Part shown: piece by piece, positions 32,616 through 43,879 of the stretch | How the letters are laid out: every line of letters begins with the position of its first letter | Numbering within the stretch: the stretch's first letter is position 1 | Assembly: GCA_030323885.1 (NCBI GenBank) | Contig: CM059187.1 | Span: 135,461,826 to 135,525,825 of the forward strand | From: Branchipolynoe longqiensis | Lineage: Eukaryota > Annelida > Polychaeta > Phyllodocida > Polynoidae | Reading direction: 5' to 3' | Length of the DNA stretch: 64,000 nucleotides | Translations under genes and position numbers: made by a program | The notes under the pieces: generated by a model | Told to the model about the DNA's origin: nothing | The model's input: the letters and a program-made list of their open reading frames with translations, nothing else | Databases searched by the model: none

Positions 32616-33030
32616 ACATGATGCTAAATTGGCTGGAAGGGTTTCTTTGTCTGAGGGATGGCACGCCAGATGGAGAAGGCACAATGGCGCTAAGTGACTA
32701 TTGTATAGCAAACATTTGTATGCATATTAATACCAATCTGTGTATATTTGGCGCGGGCAATGGGTGTGAATAAAGCTAACAAGTAACAGGGCCGGCAGGG
32801 GGGGGGGGGTGACCAGATCTAATTAGCAGCACCGGTCACTGCGAAACAGCCGTAATGAGAGGGGGGGATCCCCGGGCCAAGGCTCACATGCACATCATAC
32901 TCATGTGAAACCCAACTCAACTGTGCCTGGGAAGGCAACCCTGAGGCGGGTGTACGTCATCGAATCTAGACCACAGTGAATGAATGAATGCAGAGTGCAT
33001 GCAACTTGCGAGGGACGGTTGGTTGGTTGG
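32616..33030. other. No recognisable feature
   Basis: Mixed sequence with an AATAAA at 32770 and a G run near 32801. No gene is supported. Confidence 0.45.
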
Positions 33031-33281
33031 TTGGTTGATTGAAGGCAGGAGGCAGGAGGCAGGAGAGGCAAGCGGCATGTGGCAGGCAGGAGACTGGAAG
33101 CTGGAAGGAGGAGAGAGGAGGGAAGAGGGAGGATGAAGGAGGGAGGATGGAGGAGGGAGGAGGGAGAAGGGAAATGGGAGGAGGGAAGAGGGAAGAGGGA
33201 AGAGGGAGGAGGGAGGAGGCAGGAGGGAGGAGGCAGGAGGCAGGAGGCAGGAGGCAGGAGGCAGGAGGCAGGAGGCTTGTT
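33031..33281. repeat. GGAGGCA/GGAGGAG heptamer minisatellite
   Basis: Heptamers, homogeneous at 33220-33277. It ends at the (GTTT)n tail of the next SINE. Confidence 0.93.
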
Positions 33282-33628
33282 TGTTTGTTTGTTTGTTTGT
33301 TGTTGTTTTACGTCCTAGCAACATCTAAGGTCATATCAGGATGGGTACCGTCTTGTGACAGTGCGCACTCATGGCAACTTTATAGTGCTGTCTCACTGGG
33401 AAACCAGGCCGGGACCATGACCTGGTATCCCACTCAGTCACATTATCTTGACACTGAGCACACCAGTCTTTGCCATGTCCTAATAATGCCGAGCGCCTGG
33501 CTAGGAAGTGACAAGCACCAATTTTCAAGTCATTGGTTTGACTCGACCATGGTTCGAACCCACGAACCCATGATCTACCAGCACGGGAGACGGACGCTCC
33601 AACTCATTCGGCCATCCCGTCTGGTCTC
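33282..33628 (-). mobile_element. SINE-A1 inserted in the GGAGGCA array
   Basis: Reverse orientation: (TTTG)n and TTGTTGTTTTACGTCC at left, head CATCCCGTCTGGTC at right. The array resumes in both directions after it. Confidence 0.93.
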
Positions 33629-34235
33629 TTAGAGACCTCCTGCCTCCTGTGTCCTGCCTCCTGCCTCCTGCCTCCTGCAGGACACAGGAGGCAGGAGGCA
33701 GGAGAGGCAAGAGGCAGGTGGCAGGCCGGAGGCAGGAGGCAGGAGAGGCAAGAGGCATGTGGTAGGCAGGAGGCAGGAGGTAGGTGGGGAGGCAGGGGGC
33801 TGGAGGAGGAGGGAGGGAGGGAGGAGGGAGGTGGGAGGAGGGAGGAGGGAGGAGGGAGAAGGCAGGAGACAGGAGGCAGGAGGTAGGTGGGAGGAGGCAG
33901 GAGGCAGGACGCTGGAGGGAGGAGGCAGTAGGCAGTAGGTAGGAGAGGCAAGAGGCAGGAGGCAGGAGGCAGGAGAGGCAAGAGGCAGGTGGCAGGCAGT
34001 AGGCAGGAGGCAGGTGGCAGGATGCTGGAGGGAGGAGGGAGGAGGCAGGAGGCAGGAGACAGGAGGCAGGAGGCAGAAGACAGGAGGTAGGTGGGATGAG
34101 GCAGGAGGCTGGAGGCAGGAGGCAGGAGGCTGGAGGCAGGAGGCAGGAAGGAGGAGGCAGGAGGCAGGTGGGAGGCAGGAGGCGGGAGGCAGGAGGCAGG
34201 AGGCAGGAGGCAGGAGGCAGGAGGCAGGAGGCGGA
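33629..34235. repeat. GGAGGCA heptamer minisatellite, main block
   Basis: Begins with an inverted CCTCCTGCCTCCTG segment (33636-33678) facing the GGAGGCAGGAGGCA array, so one end can form a hairpin. Cysteine/leucine/proline frames are artefacts. Confidence 0.93.
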
Positions 34236-34302
34236 AGGTTTATATCTTGGCAACATCTAAGGTCATATCAGGATGGGTACTGACTGGTGACAGTGTGCAC
34301 AA
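34236..34302 (-). mobile_element. SINE-A 3' fragment
   Basis: TATATCTTGGCAACATCTAA to GTGACAGTGTGCAC is the 3' end of SINE-A in reverse, joined directly to the next SINE. Confidence 0.82.
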
Positions 34303-34309
34303 CCAGTGG

Positions 34310-34545
34310 TCCAAAACTGCTTCATCAACGGCTATGGTATGTGGTGTGCCGTCTGTGGGAAAGTGCATATAAAAGACCCCTTGCTGCTTATCGGAAAGTG
34401 TAGCATATGTGGCGGCAGCAGGTTTCCTCTAAAGAAATATGTTAGAATGACCATATGTTTGATGTCCAATAGCCGATGATGCAAAAATCAATGTGCTCTA
34501 GAGGCGTTGTTAAATAAAACAAGCTTTACTTTGTGACTTAATCGT
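34310..34545 (+). mobile_element. Molluscan-type SINE (GTGCATATAAAAGA body)
   Basis: Contains GGGAAAGTGCATATAAAAGA, CCCTTGCTGCTTATCGGAAA, CAGGTTTCCTCT, CAATAGCCGATGATG and AATCAATGTGCTCTAG, ending GTTGTTAAATAAAACAAGC. I recognise this order of blocks as the highly conserved SINE common in mollusc genomes (RUDI-type, name from memory). The 5' tRNA-related head is truncated or degenerate. Confidence 0.75.
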
Positions 34546-34549
34546 GTTT

Positions 34550-34890
34550 GTTTGTTGTTGTTTTATATCTTAGCAACATCTAAGGTCATATCATGACAGG
34601 TACCGACTTGTGACAGTGCGCACTCATGGTGATTTTATAGTGCTGCCCCACTGGGAGACCAGGCTGCCAGCACCACGAACTGATATCCCACTGAGTCACA
34701 TTATCCTGAAACTGAGCCTTCCAGTCCTTACCCTATCCTAATAATTCCGAGCACCTGGTTAGGAAATGATACTTATCAGTTTTGAAGTCATTGGTTTGAC
34801 TTGACCAGGGTTCAAACCCATAGATTCGAATCCCATGATCTACCAAAATGGGAGACGGATGCTCAACTCATTTGGCCAACCCGTCTGGTC
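34550..34890 (-). mobile_element. SINE-A1, full copy
   Basis: Reverse: TTTGTTGTTGTTTTATATCT tail side, head side GGCCAACCCGTCTGGTC. Confidence 0.93.
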
Positions 34891-35174
34891 ACTATATGCA
34901 AGAGACGGCACACTTGGAGGTATGGGTGTGGGGGGGGGGGGGGGGGGCACCTGCTACAGATGGGAAAATGGAATGAGGCGGGGCATGCGCAGTGGGGCAT
35001 TCAGTCAATGCTGATGCTGTGTTATAATGTAATGTGGCAGCGTCCAATGTGTTGATAATGGAGAGTGGCTTCGCATGTGCTACATACAGGTGCACTGTGG
35101 TAATGTACCCCGCTCTGCACACCAATAGTACCACAGAGCGATTGCAAAGGTGCTATGCGACACCTTCATTTATT
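34891..35174. other. No recognisable feature
   Basis: Holds a G run (34930-34947) and mixed sequence. Confidence 0.45.
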
Positions 35175-36085
35175 GTTGTTAGGTCGCGATGCATTGCCAT
35201 ATATATGGTTGTCATATCACTGCAAGCCAACTCCATGGAAATATACAACACCCTCCATATATGGTTGTCATGGCAACTCCTCCTTATATGATTATGTCGC
35301 TATGATAGATGGGAGTGTTGCATAGTGCAATGAAATCTGTATATGTCAGTGGTGCACAGTGCCATGACATCCGTATATGGTAGTGGTACATAGTGCCATG
35401 ACATCCATATATGGTATGGTAGTGGTACATACTGCCATGACATCCATATATGGTAGTGGAACATAATGCCATGACATCCATATATGGTAGTGGTACATAG
35501 TGCCATGACATCCATATATGGTAGTGGTACATAGTGCCATGATATCCGTATATGGAAGTGGTACATAGTGCCATGACATTCATATATGGTAGTGGTACAT
35601 AGCGCCATGACATCCATATATGGTAGTGGTACATAGTGCCATGACATCCATATATCGTAGAGGTATATATTGACATGACATCCATATATGGTAGTGGTAC
35701 ATAGTGCCATGACATCCATATATGGTAGTGGTACATAGTCCATATATAGTAGTGTTGAATACCGCAAAGGAGGCCATTGATGTTGCATATTGCCATAGAA
35801 ACCATATATGGAAGTGCTGAATAGCACCAATGTAACTATATATGCAGGTGTTGCATTACACCATGGCAGCCATACATGGCGGTGTTGCATAGCGCCTGTA
35901 GCAATATGCATCTATGGTTGCTGTCGCAGTTGTCATGGCGTTATGCAATGTTCACCTCAATATATGGTTGTCATGGAGATATGCAACACCTCCATATATG
36001 GTTCTCATGGCCCTAAATAACACCCTTTATGATCGTCATGGCAACATGAGACACTTCCATATAAATGTCTATCATGGCACTATAC
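35175..36085. repeat. Satellite of about 34 bp carrying CCATATATGG
   Basis: Core unit CATGACATCCATATATGGTA then GTGGTACATAGTGC, about 13 units at 35330-35760. The outer parts (35190-35290 and 35800-36080) carry the same core with GTTGTCATGG on the right, i.e. reversed and more diverged. CCATATATGG is a perfect palindrome and a CArg-type box. Repetitive peptides from this array are artefacts. Confidence 0.92.
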
Positions 36086-36089
36086 CGAA

Positions 36090-36322
36090 TTCTGACTGCG
36101 CACCCATGGCGACTTTATAGTGCTGCCTCACTGGGAGATCAAGCCCCTGGCACCATGACCTGACACATAATCGTGACACTGAGCTAAGCAGTCTTTACCC
36201 TATCCTAGTAATACCAAGCTCCAGCCTAGGTAGCAATTATGTAAGTCACTGGTCCGGGATTCGAACCCCGACCTTCAGTCCGGGTTGCCTTTGCTCTGCC
36301 GATTCGGGCATCACGTCGGGTG
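36090..36322 (-). mobile_element. SINE-A copy, 3' end missing
   Basis: Reverse body from CATGGCGACTTTATAGTGCT to head GATTCGGGCATCACGTCGGG; B-box strand reads GGGATTCGAACCCCG. Confidence 0.85.
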
Positions 36323-36734
36323 TTCATCAGACAAGAGTGTGGGTTTTCGTGATGCGGACTGAGACGCCTCAATCCGGGCTCCCCCTCCCATCCTTCCCCT
36401 CCCTCCTCCCTCCCTCCCCCCTCCTCCCTCCCTCCCCCACTCCCCCCTACCAAAGCCGCCCACATTTAACTGTCGTGCCACGTGTGATGTGGGCGGGATA
36501 CATCGGCAGGCGAGGTCAGGGCCGCGCTAACTTGGATTCGAATTGCCGTGTAGGCCGCGAGAGTTGTTGAACTAAACACCACTTAACAACTGGCCTTGTC
36601 GGCGTGACCTTAAAGGGTCAAACTAGGCAGACCGGATGTCTGCCCTCTGACTGGATGTGGTTGGTGCCTTCTTTAACTACTTAGCTCACTCAACTGAGCG
36701 ATGGAGAGTGATATTACAAAATATTGAATATTAG
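36323..36734. other. No recognisable feature
   Basis: CT-rich at 36385-36445, otherwise mixed. No gene is supported. Confidence 0.45.
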
Positions 36735-36915
36735 AAGAAGAAGAAGAAGAAGAAGAAGAAGAAGAAGACGAAGAAGAAGGAGAAGAAGGAGGAGGAGAAG
36801 AAGGAGAAGGAGAAGAAGGAGAAATAAAGAAAAGAAAAAGAAGAAAAGGAAGAAATAGAAGAAGGAGAAGGAGGAGGAGAAGAAGGAGGAGGAGGAGGAG
36901 GAAGAGGAAGAGGAC
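36735..36915. repeat. (GAA)n/(GGA)n purine tract
   Basis: GAA triplets degrade to GGA-rich sequence. Confidence 0.95.
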
Positions 36916-36918
36916 AAA

Positions 36919-37268
36919 GTTGGTTGGTTGGTTGGTTGGTTGTTAAAATTTTACGTCCTCGCAACATCTAACTTCTAAGGTCATATCAGGACGGGTACCG
37001 ACTTGTGACAGTGCACACTTATGGTGACTTTATAGCACTGTCCTACTGGGAGACCAGGCCACCAGCACCATGACCTGATATCCCATTCACTCACATTATC
37101 CTGACACTGAGCCAACCAGTCCTTTTCCTATCCTATTAATGGCAAGCGCCGGGCTAGGTAACGACAAGTATCAATTTTGTAAGTCATTGGTTTGACTCGA
37201 CCGGGAGAACCGAATTCGCAATCTCCTGCACGAGAGGCCTGTACTCTGCCGATTCGGCCACCGCGCCC
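36919..37268 (-). mobile_element. SINE-A2, full copy
   Basis: Reverse: (TTGG)n tail and TTTTACGTCCTCGCAACATC, head GATTCGGCCACCGCGCCCAG. Confidence 0.92.
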
Positions 37269-37399
37269 AGTCAGTGAACACTTGTCATGTCCAGACAATT
37301 TATCAAGTTACAAAAACTCTTATTTTATTTCAGTTGATTGTCCATCCGCTGACAGGACACCTGCTATGTCAGGACAACATTGGTCTGGATGCTGGGTTG

Positions 37400-38155
37400 T
37401 CAATAGACTACATCGCCATTCCAGCAGTGCGGTGCATTGTGGGATGCGTCAAAGCAAAACAAACCCGCGACAAGCACATAGCACATGCTAATACACTGGG
37501 TGCAGCTATGAAATGTGCTAGTTTCAGCTCATCTCAGCTCTTGTTTGAAATATAGAACACTAACTAAAAAAATATATATAATAAATTAAGATATTGATCT
37601 TTTATCCAGCATTGCATTTACATCAATATAATCAGCACAACTTATGCCATGTGCATTTAGATTAGGCCAAATCTGGGCACTCTGAGCCATAGCCAGTCAC
37701 TTTTACTTATTTTATTCATGTTCTTATTTATATCCTATGGTTAATGACATGTAGAAATAGAAAATGAGTAGGGTTAATCAGATATTGGTTATATATTTCT
37801 TTGAAACAAGATTTTGTTGACACATTTGACAATTTAATATTTAGAACAAGAATTACTTATGTCTAATCAATGGTGATGTAAACATCAGCCTGTAAAGTGA
37901 CTGAAATTGTATGTTTCTTAGGTCAAAATGCTTAATTATGGAGAGTCGTGTCTTAAACATATTCATTATATTATTATATTGCATCCATCCATCCATGTTT
38001 GTGCCAAATTGTTATGTATTTTTATTAATATTGAATAAAATCAAAGTTTTGTCCTATGCGTATAGGCAAATTCAATGGCTGTACGCCTTTGCTTTGCTGC
38101 CAGCGCGGTTTTCAGCACATGCACAGTCGGAACGGTGATCTAGTCTATTGAAAAC
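37400..38155. mobile_element. Possible MITE, ends TCAATAGACTACATCGCCAT
   Basis: 37403-37500 (CAATAGACTACATCGCCATT, then ATTGTGGGATGCGTCAAAGC) and the inverse-oriented 38104-38153 (GGAACGGTGATCTAGTCTAT) look like the two ends of one element. The first end recurs at 15748-15835. The interior is AT-rich and non-coding. 37269-37399 is unassigned. Confidence 0.5.
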
Positions 38156-38214
38156 AGGTATGCCTGCAGGCACAATATATGATGTTTGATAACTTTAAAG
38201 TTTACATTATAGCT

Positions 38215-38538
38215 GCATAGTCCGATGAAATCATCAAATTTTCAAAACCAAAACAATTATCCAGATTTCATTCTATATATCCAACTTAGATACTTGCGCA
38301 CATATTAAGCACTTGTCGCTATATAGAAGGGCATACAGAACCAATTTAATAGAACCTGTTACTGCAGAAGCCTACAGTGTCAGAGTTTTGGCGTGCTTGC
38401 CAAAATTATTTGTGGATGGTTGCACTTCAAATACCTCAAAAGTTAGACATTTAAAAACTAAAGTAAGGCGGGCTATAACAATCAATTTAATATATTTAAC
38501 TCAGAAGATGACAGAAACTATAAACCATCGGACTATGC
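38215..38538 (+). mobile_element. 330-bp MITE, ends GCATAGTCCGATG / CATCGGACTATGC
   Basis: Inverted 13-bp core ends flank an AT-rich body with ATCAAATTTTCAAAACCAAA, TTTAATAGAACCTGTTACTG and CTAAAGTAAGGCG. It aligns with 39187-39520. Confidence 0.8.
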
Positions 38539-38594
38539 CACTTTAACGCACAGTGCCTAATGTGACATGAGTCATGCGACATGCAAAACAGACA

Positions 38595-38957
38595 TCATTC
38601 ATACACATTTATGAAAGGCATTCCATACGTCGGAATCACTTGCGTTTTCTCATGTGTAATTTTGGGGGCAAAAACCAATTGCGACATATAACAATCGGTA
38701 CACAAATTCAGAACTTTTTTGTAATCCAGAGAGTGGGTGGATGGATGCTGTTTGTGGCACTCTAAATTTAAGCAAGTGCCATCCTCTCCATAATGGTCAG
38801 CAAAATACCACCTGACCAGTGATACCTCGCTGATTTCACATTGCTCATCTAGCAATGCCATAACAGTCTGAGGTATCTTAATTGCAATCCACTGCTTATG
38901 CATGTTGTAATTGCACGCACTCAGTGAACTGGCAACTTTAATTGGATGATAGAGCAC
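38595..38957 (-). CDS. Unrecognised 120-codon ORF between two MITEs
   Basis: An open frame with protein-like composition, unlike the repeat-driven frames nearby. It includes a possible cysteine/histidine-rich patch (CLNLECHKQH, then CTDCYMS near residues 62-91). I do not recognise a family. There is no visible promoter, splice site or neighbouring exon, and no other copy in the window. It could be an exon remnant, part of a transposase or a chance frame. Confidence 0.2.
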   Translation of the reverse strand: MLYHPIKVASSLSACNYNMHKQWIAIKIPQTVMALLDEQCEISEVSLVRWYFADHYGEDGTCLNLECHKQHPSTHSLDYKKVLNLCTDCYMSQLVFAPKITHEKTQVIPTYGMPFINVYE

Positions 38958-39186
38958 ATCCGCAATTACTAAAGTTTAATTGCTTAATATGGAACAAGTA
39001 ACTCCATGTTGCAGCCTAATGTGCCAATACGGGGGACACTGTTTAAATCGCTAAGTGGCAGAAGCCAATTTCCATGCATGTATCGATAGTTAGCTTAGGC
39101 TGTAACAAATTTTTTAAATAAACCTTTTTTTTAAATTATAAAATAAATTAAGCCGTTTGAATTGTCACTATTATAGCAGTAAATCT
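38958..39186. other. No recognisable feature
   Basis: AT-rich spacer between the two copies of the 330-bp MITE. Confidence 0.5.
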
Positions 39187-39520
39187 GCAGTCCGATGAAA
39201 ACATCAAATTTTCAAAACCAAAGCAATTATTTAGATTTGATTCTAGATATCGACCTTAGATACTGTTACACTTATTAAACATTTGCCACCGCATAGAAGT
39301 GCACACTGAGCCGATTTAATAGAATCTGTTATTATAGAAGCCTACGGTGTCTGGTGTTCATGCCAAAATTAATTTTGCATTGTTGTACGTCAAATATCTC
39401 AGAAGTTGGCCATTTAAATTCAAATTTACTTCAAATTAAAGTAAGGTAGATTATAATGATCAACTTGATATATTTATCTTAGAAAATGACAGAAACCCAA
39501 AACCATCGGACTATGCAACT
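39187..39520 (+). mobile_element. 330-bp MITE, second copy
   Basis: GCAGTCCGATGAAAACATCA to AACCATCGGACTATGCAACT. Same block order as 38215-38538, with scattered substitutions. Confidence 0.82.
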
Positions 39521-39759
39521 TTAAGTAGCTCCTATTTGGAAATGCAGTTATCTGCCGCTGGGTCCCGGTGTGCCGGAACCATTGACCGCCTCATTTCACG
39601 CCTGTCGCCACGTCACTGTACCAACACGTAAAATAGCCCCATTTAGAGGCAGAGAAAACCTACATGGCTCTTTTTAGCTGCGCGCTTTTTGTGCCCCCCC
39701 CCCTTCCACACTTCTATCGCCATTGTCCCGCTGCCGATCGCCCGCCGACCACACTGACC
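39521..39759. other. Short CpG-containing stretch, no gene
   Basis: Mixed sequence rising in GC towards 39760, with a C run near 39695. Confidence 0.45.
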
Positions 39760-40540
39760 CTTTCGGCGGCCGGAAGTGGGGGCCTGGAGGCGGGGTGGCG
39801 GGGAGGCGGGGAGGCAGGGAGGGGAGGCAGGGAGGCGTGGAGGCGGGGGAGGGGAGGCGGGGAGGCGTGGAGGAGGGGGAGTTAGTGAGTGTGGAGAGGA
39901 GAGGTGGCGGGGAGGCGGGGAGCGGGGAGGTGGGGAGGCGGGGAGGCGGGTAGGCGGGGAGGCGGGGGGCGGGGAGGCGGGGGGCGGGGAGGGGGGAGGC
40001 GGGGAGGAGGGGGGCGAGGAGGTGGGAGGCGAGGAGGGGCGGGGGGGGGGGTGGCGAGGTAGTGAGATTCAGGAGCGGGGAGGGTGGTAGATGGGGAGGG
40101 TGTTATGCGGGGACTGGGGTGAGGGGTGGCATGGGGGGGGGGGGGGGAGCAGTGGGAAGGTCGATAGCATGTGTCGGTGGGGGTGGGGAGGGGGGAGGGG
40201 AGGGGGAGGGGGCCCCAGCAATGAGACGGGTATTGCGGGTGTGGAGGTGTGGAGGCGGGAAGTCGGAGGGCGGGGCGGTGGGGGTGCGATGAGGTGCGGA
40301 GGTGCAGCGATGGACAGGCAGGGAGGGGGGGGCGGGGAGGCGGGGAGGCGGGGAGGCATGGAGGTGGGCAGGGGGGGCGGGTAGGCGGGGAGGTCGGTCG
40401 GTGGGAGGCGGAGATGTGTGGAGGTGGGCCGTGGGGAGGCGTGAAGGTTGGCCGTGGGGAGGCGGTGAGGTGGTGAGGCGGTGAGGCGTGGAGGCGGGGG
40501 GAGACCGGCGGGAAAGGGAGGGGGGTTGGAGTGTGGGGGG
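39760..40540. repeat. GGGGAGGC/GGAGGCG minisatellite
   Basis: Irregular GGCGGGGAGG-type repeats. The glycine/arginine frames are artefacts. Confidence 0.93.
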
Positions 40541-40860
40541 GGTTGGGTGTGACCTAGACAGGTGTCTGGCGTTGCCTGCAGATTATTTTACGACACCTGA
40601 ACCCTCTAGTGGCCGCCCCACCCGCCTCCCGCCTCCCCATCCGCCTTCCCACCCGCCGCCCGTCCGCCCGGCTCCCGTCCTCCGCCCCCACTCGCCGCTC
40701 GCCTCCTAGATCCCGCCGCCCGCCGCCCGCCGCCCGCCGCCCGCCGCCCGCCGCCCGCCGCCCGCCGCCCGCCGCCCGCCGCCACCCTCCGCCCTCCGCC
40801 CGCCGTGTGGGGCCGTGTGGGGGCCGTGCTGTCAGTGACATAACGCGCCAATTTGACCGC
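40541..40860. repeat. (CCGCCCG)n heptamer array in a CpG-rich stretch
   Basis: Ten or so CCGCCCG heptamers at 40710-40790. They are CpG-dense and flanked by related CCGCCTCC sequence. Confidence 0.9.
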
Positions 40861-40918
40861 TAAGCGGGCCCGGGAGAGATGCACCCGCGCCCAGCCTCGA
40901 CTTCGTATGTGTGTGTCT

Positions 40919-40957
<39 letters not shown>
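40919..40957 (+). repeat. Poly-G run of about 39 bases
   Basis: Uninterrupted G homopolymer followed by GGGGAGGGGGG. The length is unreliable in most sequencing chemistries. Confidence 0.9.
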
Positions 40958-40958
<1 letters not shown>

Positions 40959-41420
40959 GGGGGGAGTGGTGCGGTGCATAGTAGAAAGATGGGAAAGGAG
41001 AGGATTGGGAGAGCACGAGAAATTGGAGTGACGGAAGAGAACGTGGAGAATGGCAGTTGAAAGAGAAATACGAGGAAAGGGGATGAGGAGAAGGTGGAGG
41101 AGGAAAAGGAGGAGGAGTAGGAGTAGGAGGAGGCGGAGGGGAGGGGGTAGGTGGGGGAGGGAAGGAGGGGAGGGCGGAGGAGGAATTGGGGGAGGGGAGA
41201 GGGGAGGGATGGGGAGGGGGAGGAGGAGGGATGGGGATGGGGAGGGGGGAGGAGGAAGGATGGGGAGGGGGAGAAGGAGGAGGAGGGAGAGTGGAGGGGA
41301 GATGAGGAGGAGGAGGGGAGGTGGGGGAGGGTGAGAAGGAGGAGGCGGAGGGAGAGTGGAGGGGGTCGATGATGAGGAGGAGGAGGGGGAGAGGGGAGGG
41401 GGGAGGAGTGAGGCCGAGGC
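40958..41420. repeat. G-rich purine tract
   Basis: GGAGGAGGGGGAG-type sequence with no gene content. Confidence 0.92.
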
Positions 41421-42158
41421 GGGACGGTGGCGTGCGGTTTGTGGGGGGGGGGGGGGGGGGAGGGGGCGGGGGCGGGAAGAGATGGGAAAGGCGCGGGGAA
41501 TCAAGTGGGTTAACTTGGGCTGTCAGCAGACAGACTCGGGCGCCGGCCTGATAGACCGCATCGATTGAGCCGCCAGTTGACCGTGGGCCCCGCCGGGTTG
41601 ACAGCAATGAATCAAAGTCAGCGCCACCATTGATCACAGCCCCTCCCCCTTCCACCCCCCACCCATACCTCCCCCTGACGGCCGACCGCCCGACCGACCG
41701 GCCGGGCGCCCGGCAGCGTACACCCTCAGGACCACCCGCCCACCCATGTTACTACCAGTACCACCGCTACGATTACTACTACGACCTGCTGGTGGTAGCA
41801 CTCACTCCCCCCCCCCCCTCCACCCCCCAACCCCAGCCATGTACTACACCTCCCTGCCCACGGGGGGCGCCTCCCTCCGTTCTCGCCAGGGTCACCCGGT
41901 GCACCCGGCCCAGCTGGATCTCTAAAGGTGTGTGTGTGTGCGGGGGGGGGGGGAGGGGTCGGAGGTTGGATCTCCGCCTTGAGTTCCTGGAATCGCTACA
42001 GTAGCACAGACGGTGCACAGAACGCACAAGACTCAAGTCTCGAGTGTGTGCCTACTTGTCTCACCGAAGCTATCCCGAGAGATTTTTTTTTTTAAATAAT
42101 AATAATTATTATTCCCTTTATTTTTAATGCCAAGGAAACATAGTCCGATGAGAGAATA
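41421..42158. other. CpG-containing stretch, no gene supported
   Basis: G run at 41443-41460, CpG-rich sequence at 41520-41720, C run near 41808 and A/T-rich AATAATAATT at 42095-42115. It resembles other islands in the window. Confidence 0.4.
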
Positions 42159-42456
42159 CAGGCCCTGTCACACCTCACCGCTTTGTGTCTATTCAAGTTT
42201 TGAACATGGACAAAACTAGGAACGGATGCCGCCGAATTGACGTTTACGGTTCTTGTCCGGTTTGAGTTTGTTTCGTCCGTTGGCTATCCGTTCATGTCCG
42301 TTTCCTGTCTGTTTCCTGTCCGTTTCCTGTCCGTTCGTCCACCACCATTTACCCGATAGCGCAACATTTTGACACATTTTAATACATTTTGATACTTATC
42401 ACCACCGGTCTAGACAATTATGTCCGTTGCTCAATCCGGCGAGGTGTGACAGCCGC
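42159..42456. mobile_element. MITE, ends CAGGCCCTGTCACACCTCAC
   Basis: The left end CAGGCCCTGTCACACCTCAC and right end CGGCGAGGTGTGACAGCCG are imperfect inverses. The interior has tandem GTCCGTTTCCTGTC units (42293-42335). Superfamily not assigned. Confidence 0.7.
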
Positions 42457-43080
42457 TTAACGCTTTGTAAACCAAAACGCTTACTTAGATTTGATACTAC
42501 ATATCCGGTATGTATCTCAGTGTGGCAGCACTATAACTTAGTATAAGTATAATATAAAGCTGACTTTTAACATTTATTTATTTGAATTAAATTGTGTGCG
42601 TGATCGTTTGTTTATTCTGCTCGTAACGGTTAGATCTAAGTGCATGCACTTGTTTTCGCCGCTGTGCAGTAGTGGTCATAATCCATATGGATTGATTTCC
42701 TTTATCAATAATTTCTGAGTGGGCACACTTACAATACAAGACGGTATCAGTCCTGAAATACCCCCAGCTGTTAAAACCCACAACCTACCCACTAATCTGT
42801 CGTCATCCACAATCAGAGGACCATGTGGTCTATGGGAGCGGGGGCGGGGTGTGCAGGGTGTTGGGGGTGCAGATCCACCCATCCTCTACCCCCACTTCTG
42901 CCACACACAATCACTTACTCACACATACACACGTACACCGATAGAGGACGCACCTTCCACTCATACAACACACCTCAGACGGGCACAAATGACACCTGTT
43001 GCGCCTCCACAACTTCCACCCGCCCCTCCGTCCCTCCCCTCTATATCACACACTGTGTGTAGGTGTGTGTGTAGGTGTGT
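42457..43080. other. No recognisable feature
   Basis: Mixed sequence. The frame at 42719-43114 has no family match that I recognise. Confidence 0.45.
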
Positions 43081-43600
43081 GTGTGGGGGGGGGGGCGGAC
43101 TCCTTCACACGTAGACTCCCTCCCTCTCCCCTATCTCTCTCCCCGCTTTCTAACACACACATACACACACACACACTCATTCCCTCTCCCCCTCTCTCTC
43201 CCTCGCTCTCTTCCCTCGCGCTCTCCCTCTCCCCCCCCCCCCCCTTTCCACTCTCATCCTCCACCTCCCCCCTACTCCCTCTTCCCTCTCCACCTTACCT
43301 TTCCATCTCCCTCCTCCATCTTCCCCCCTTTCTATCCTCCCACTCCCCTCTCTCTTCCCTCCCTTTCCCTTCTACCCCTCTCTCCATTCCCTCTCCCCCT
43401 TACCCTCTCTCCCCCCTGAACTATCCTCCCTCTCCTCCCCATCACTCTCCCTACTCTCGTCTCTGTCTCCCTATTTCGCCCATCCCTCCCCCTCATCTTC
43501 CCCCTCCTTCCTTCTCCCTCCCTCTTCCCCCTCACTCTCTCCCTCCCCCTCTCTCCCCCCCTCTCTCGCTCTCTCTCTCGCTCTCACACATACAGGGTAT
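43081..43600. repeat. CT-rich low-complexity tract
   Basis: CTCTCCCTC-type pyrimidine sequence. The following 43601-43880 is unassigned. Confidence 0.92.
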
Positions 43601-43879
43601 CGACACGGTGTAGGTAAAAGTGGCTGGGGCATGTTTAACAAGAACTGCAGTTGTTCAGTTTACAAGCATTACACAGCGTAGCTGCTTATATAAGTTAAAA
43701 TATTGTATTATTGTCAGTGTTATATTATATCACATACAATAAATAATACAATATTTTCCCTTCGGTAATTACATGATCAAATATTAATTTAATCACAAAG
43801 CAACCCAGAAATGTCATACTGAATGGATCTATTCCGGATATGGTCGGTCGAAAATTGAAAATGAATTAACCCACTTAAA

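Noticed and set aside
35284..35911. 173- and 203-codon frames with MALCTTTIYGCHG repeats
   Set aside because: The 34-bp satellite leaves several frames open. Peptide repetition comes from the DNA array.
40606..41655. 349-codon proline-rich frame
   Set aside because: It spans the CCGCCCG array, the poly-G run and purine tracts; composition only.
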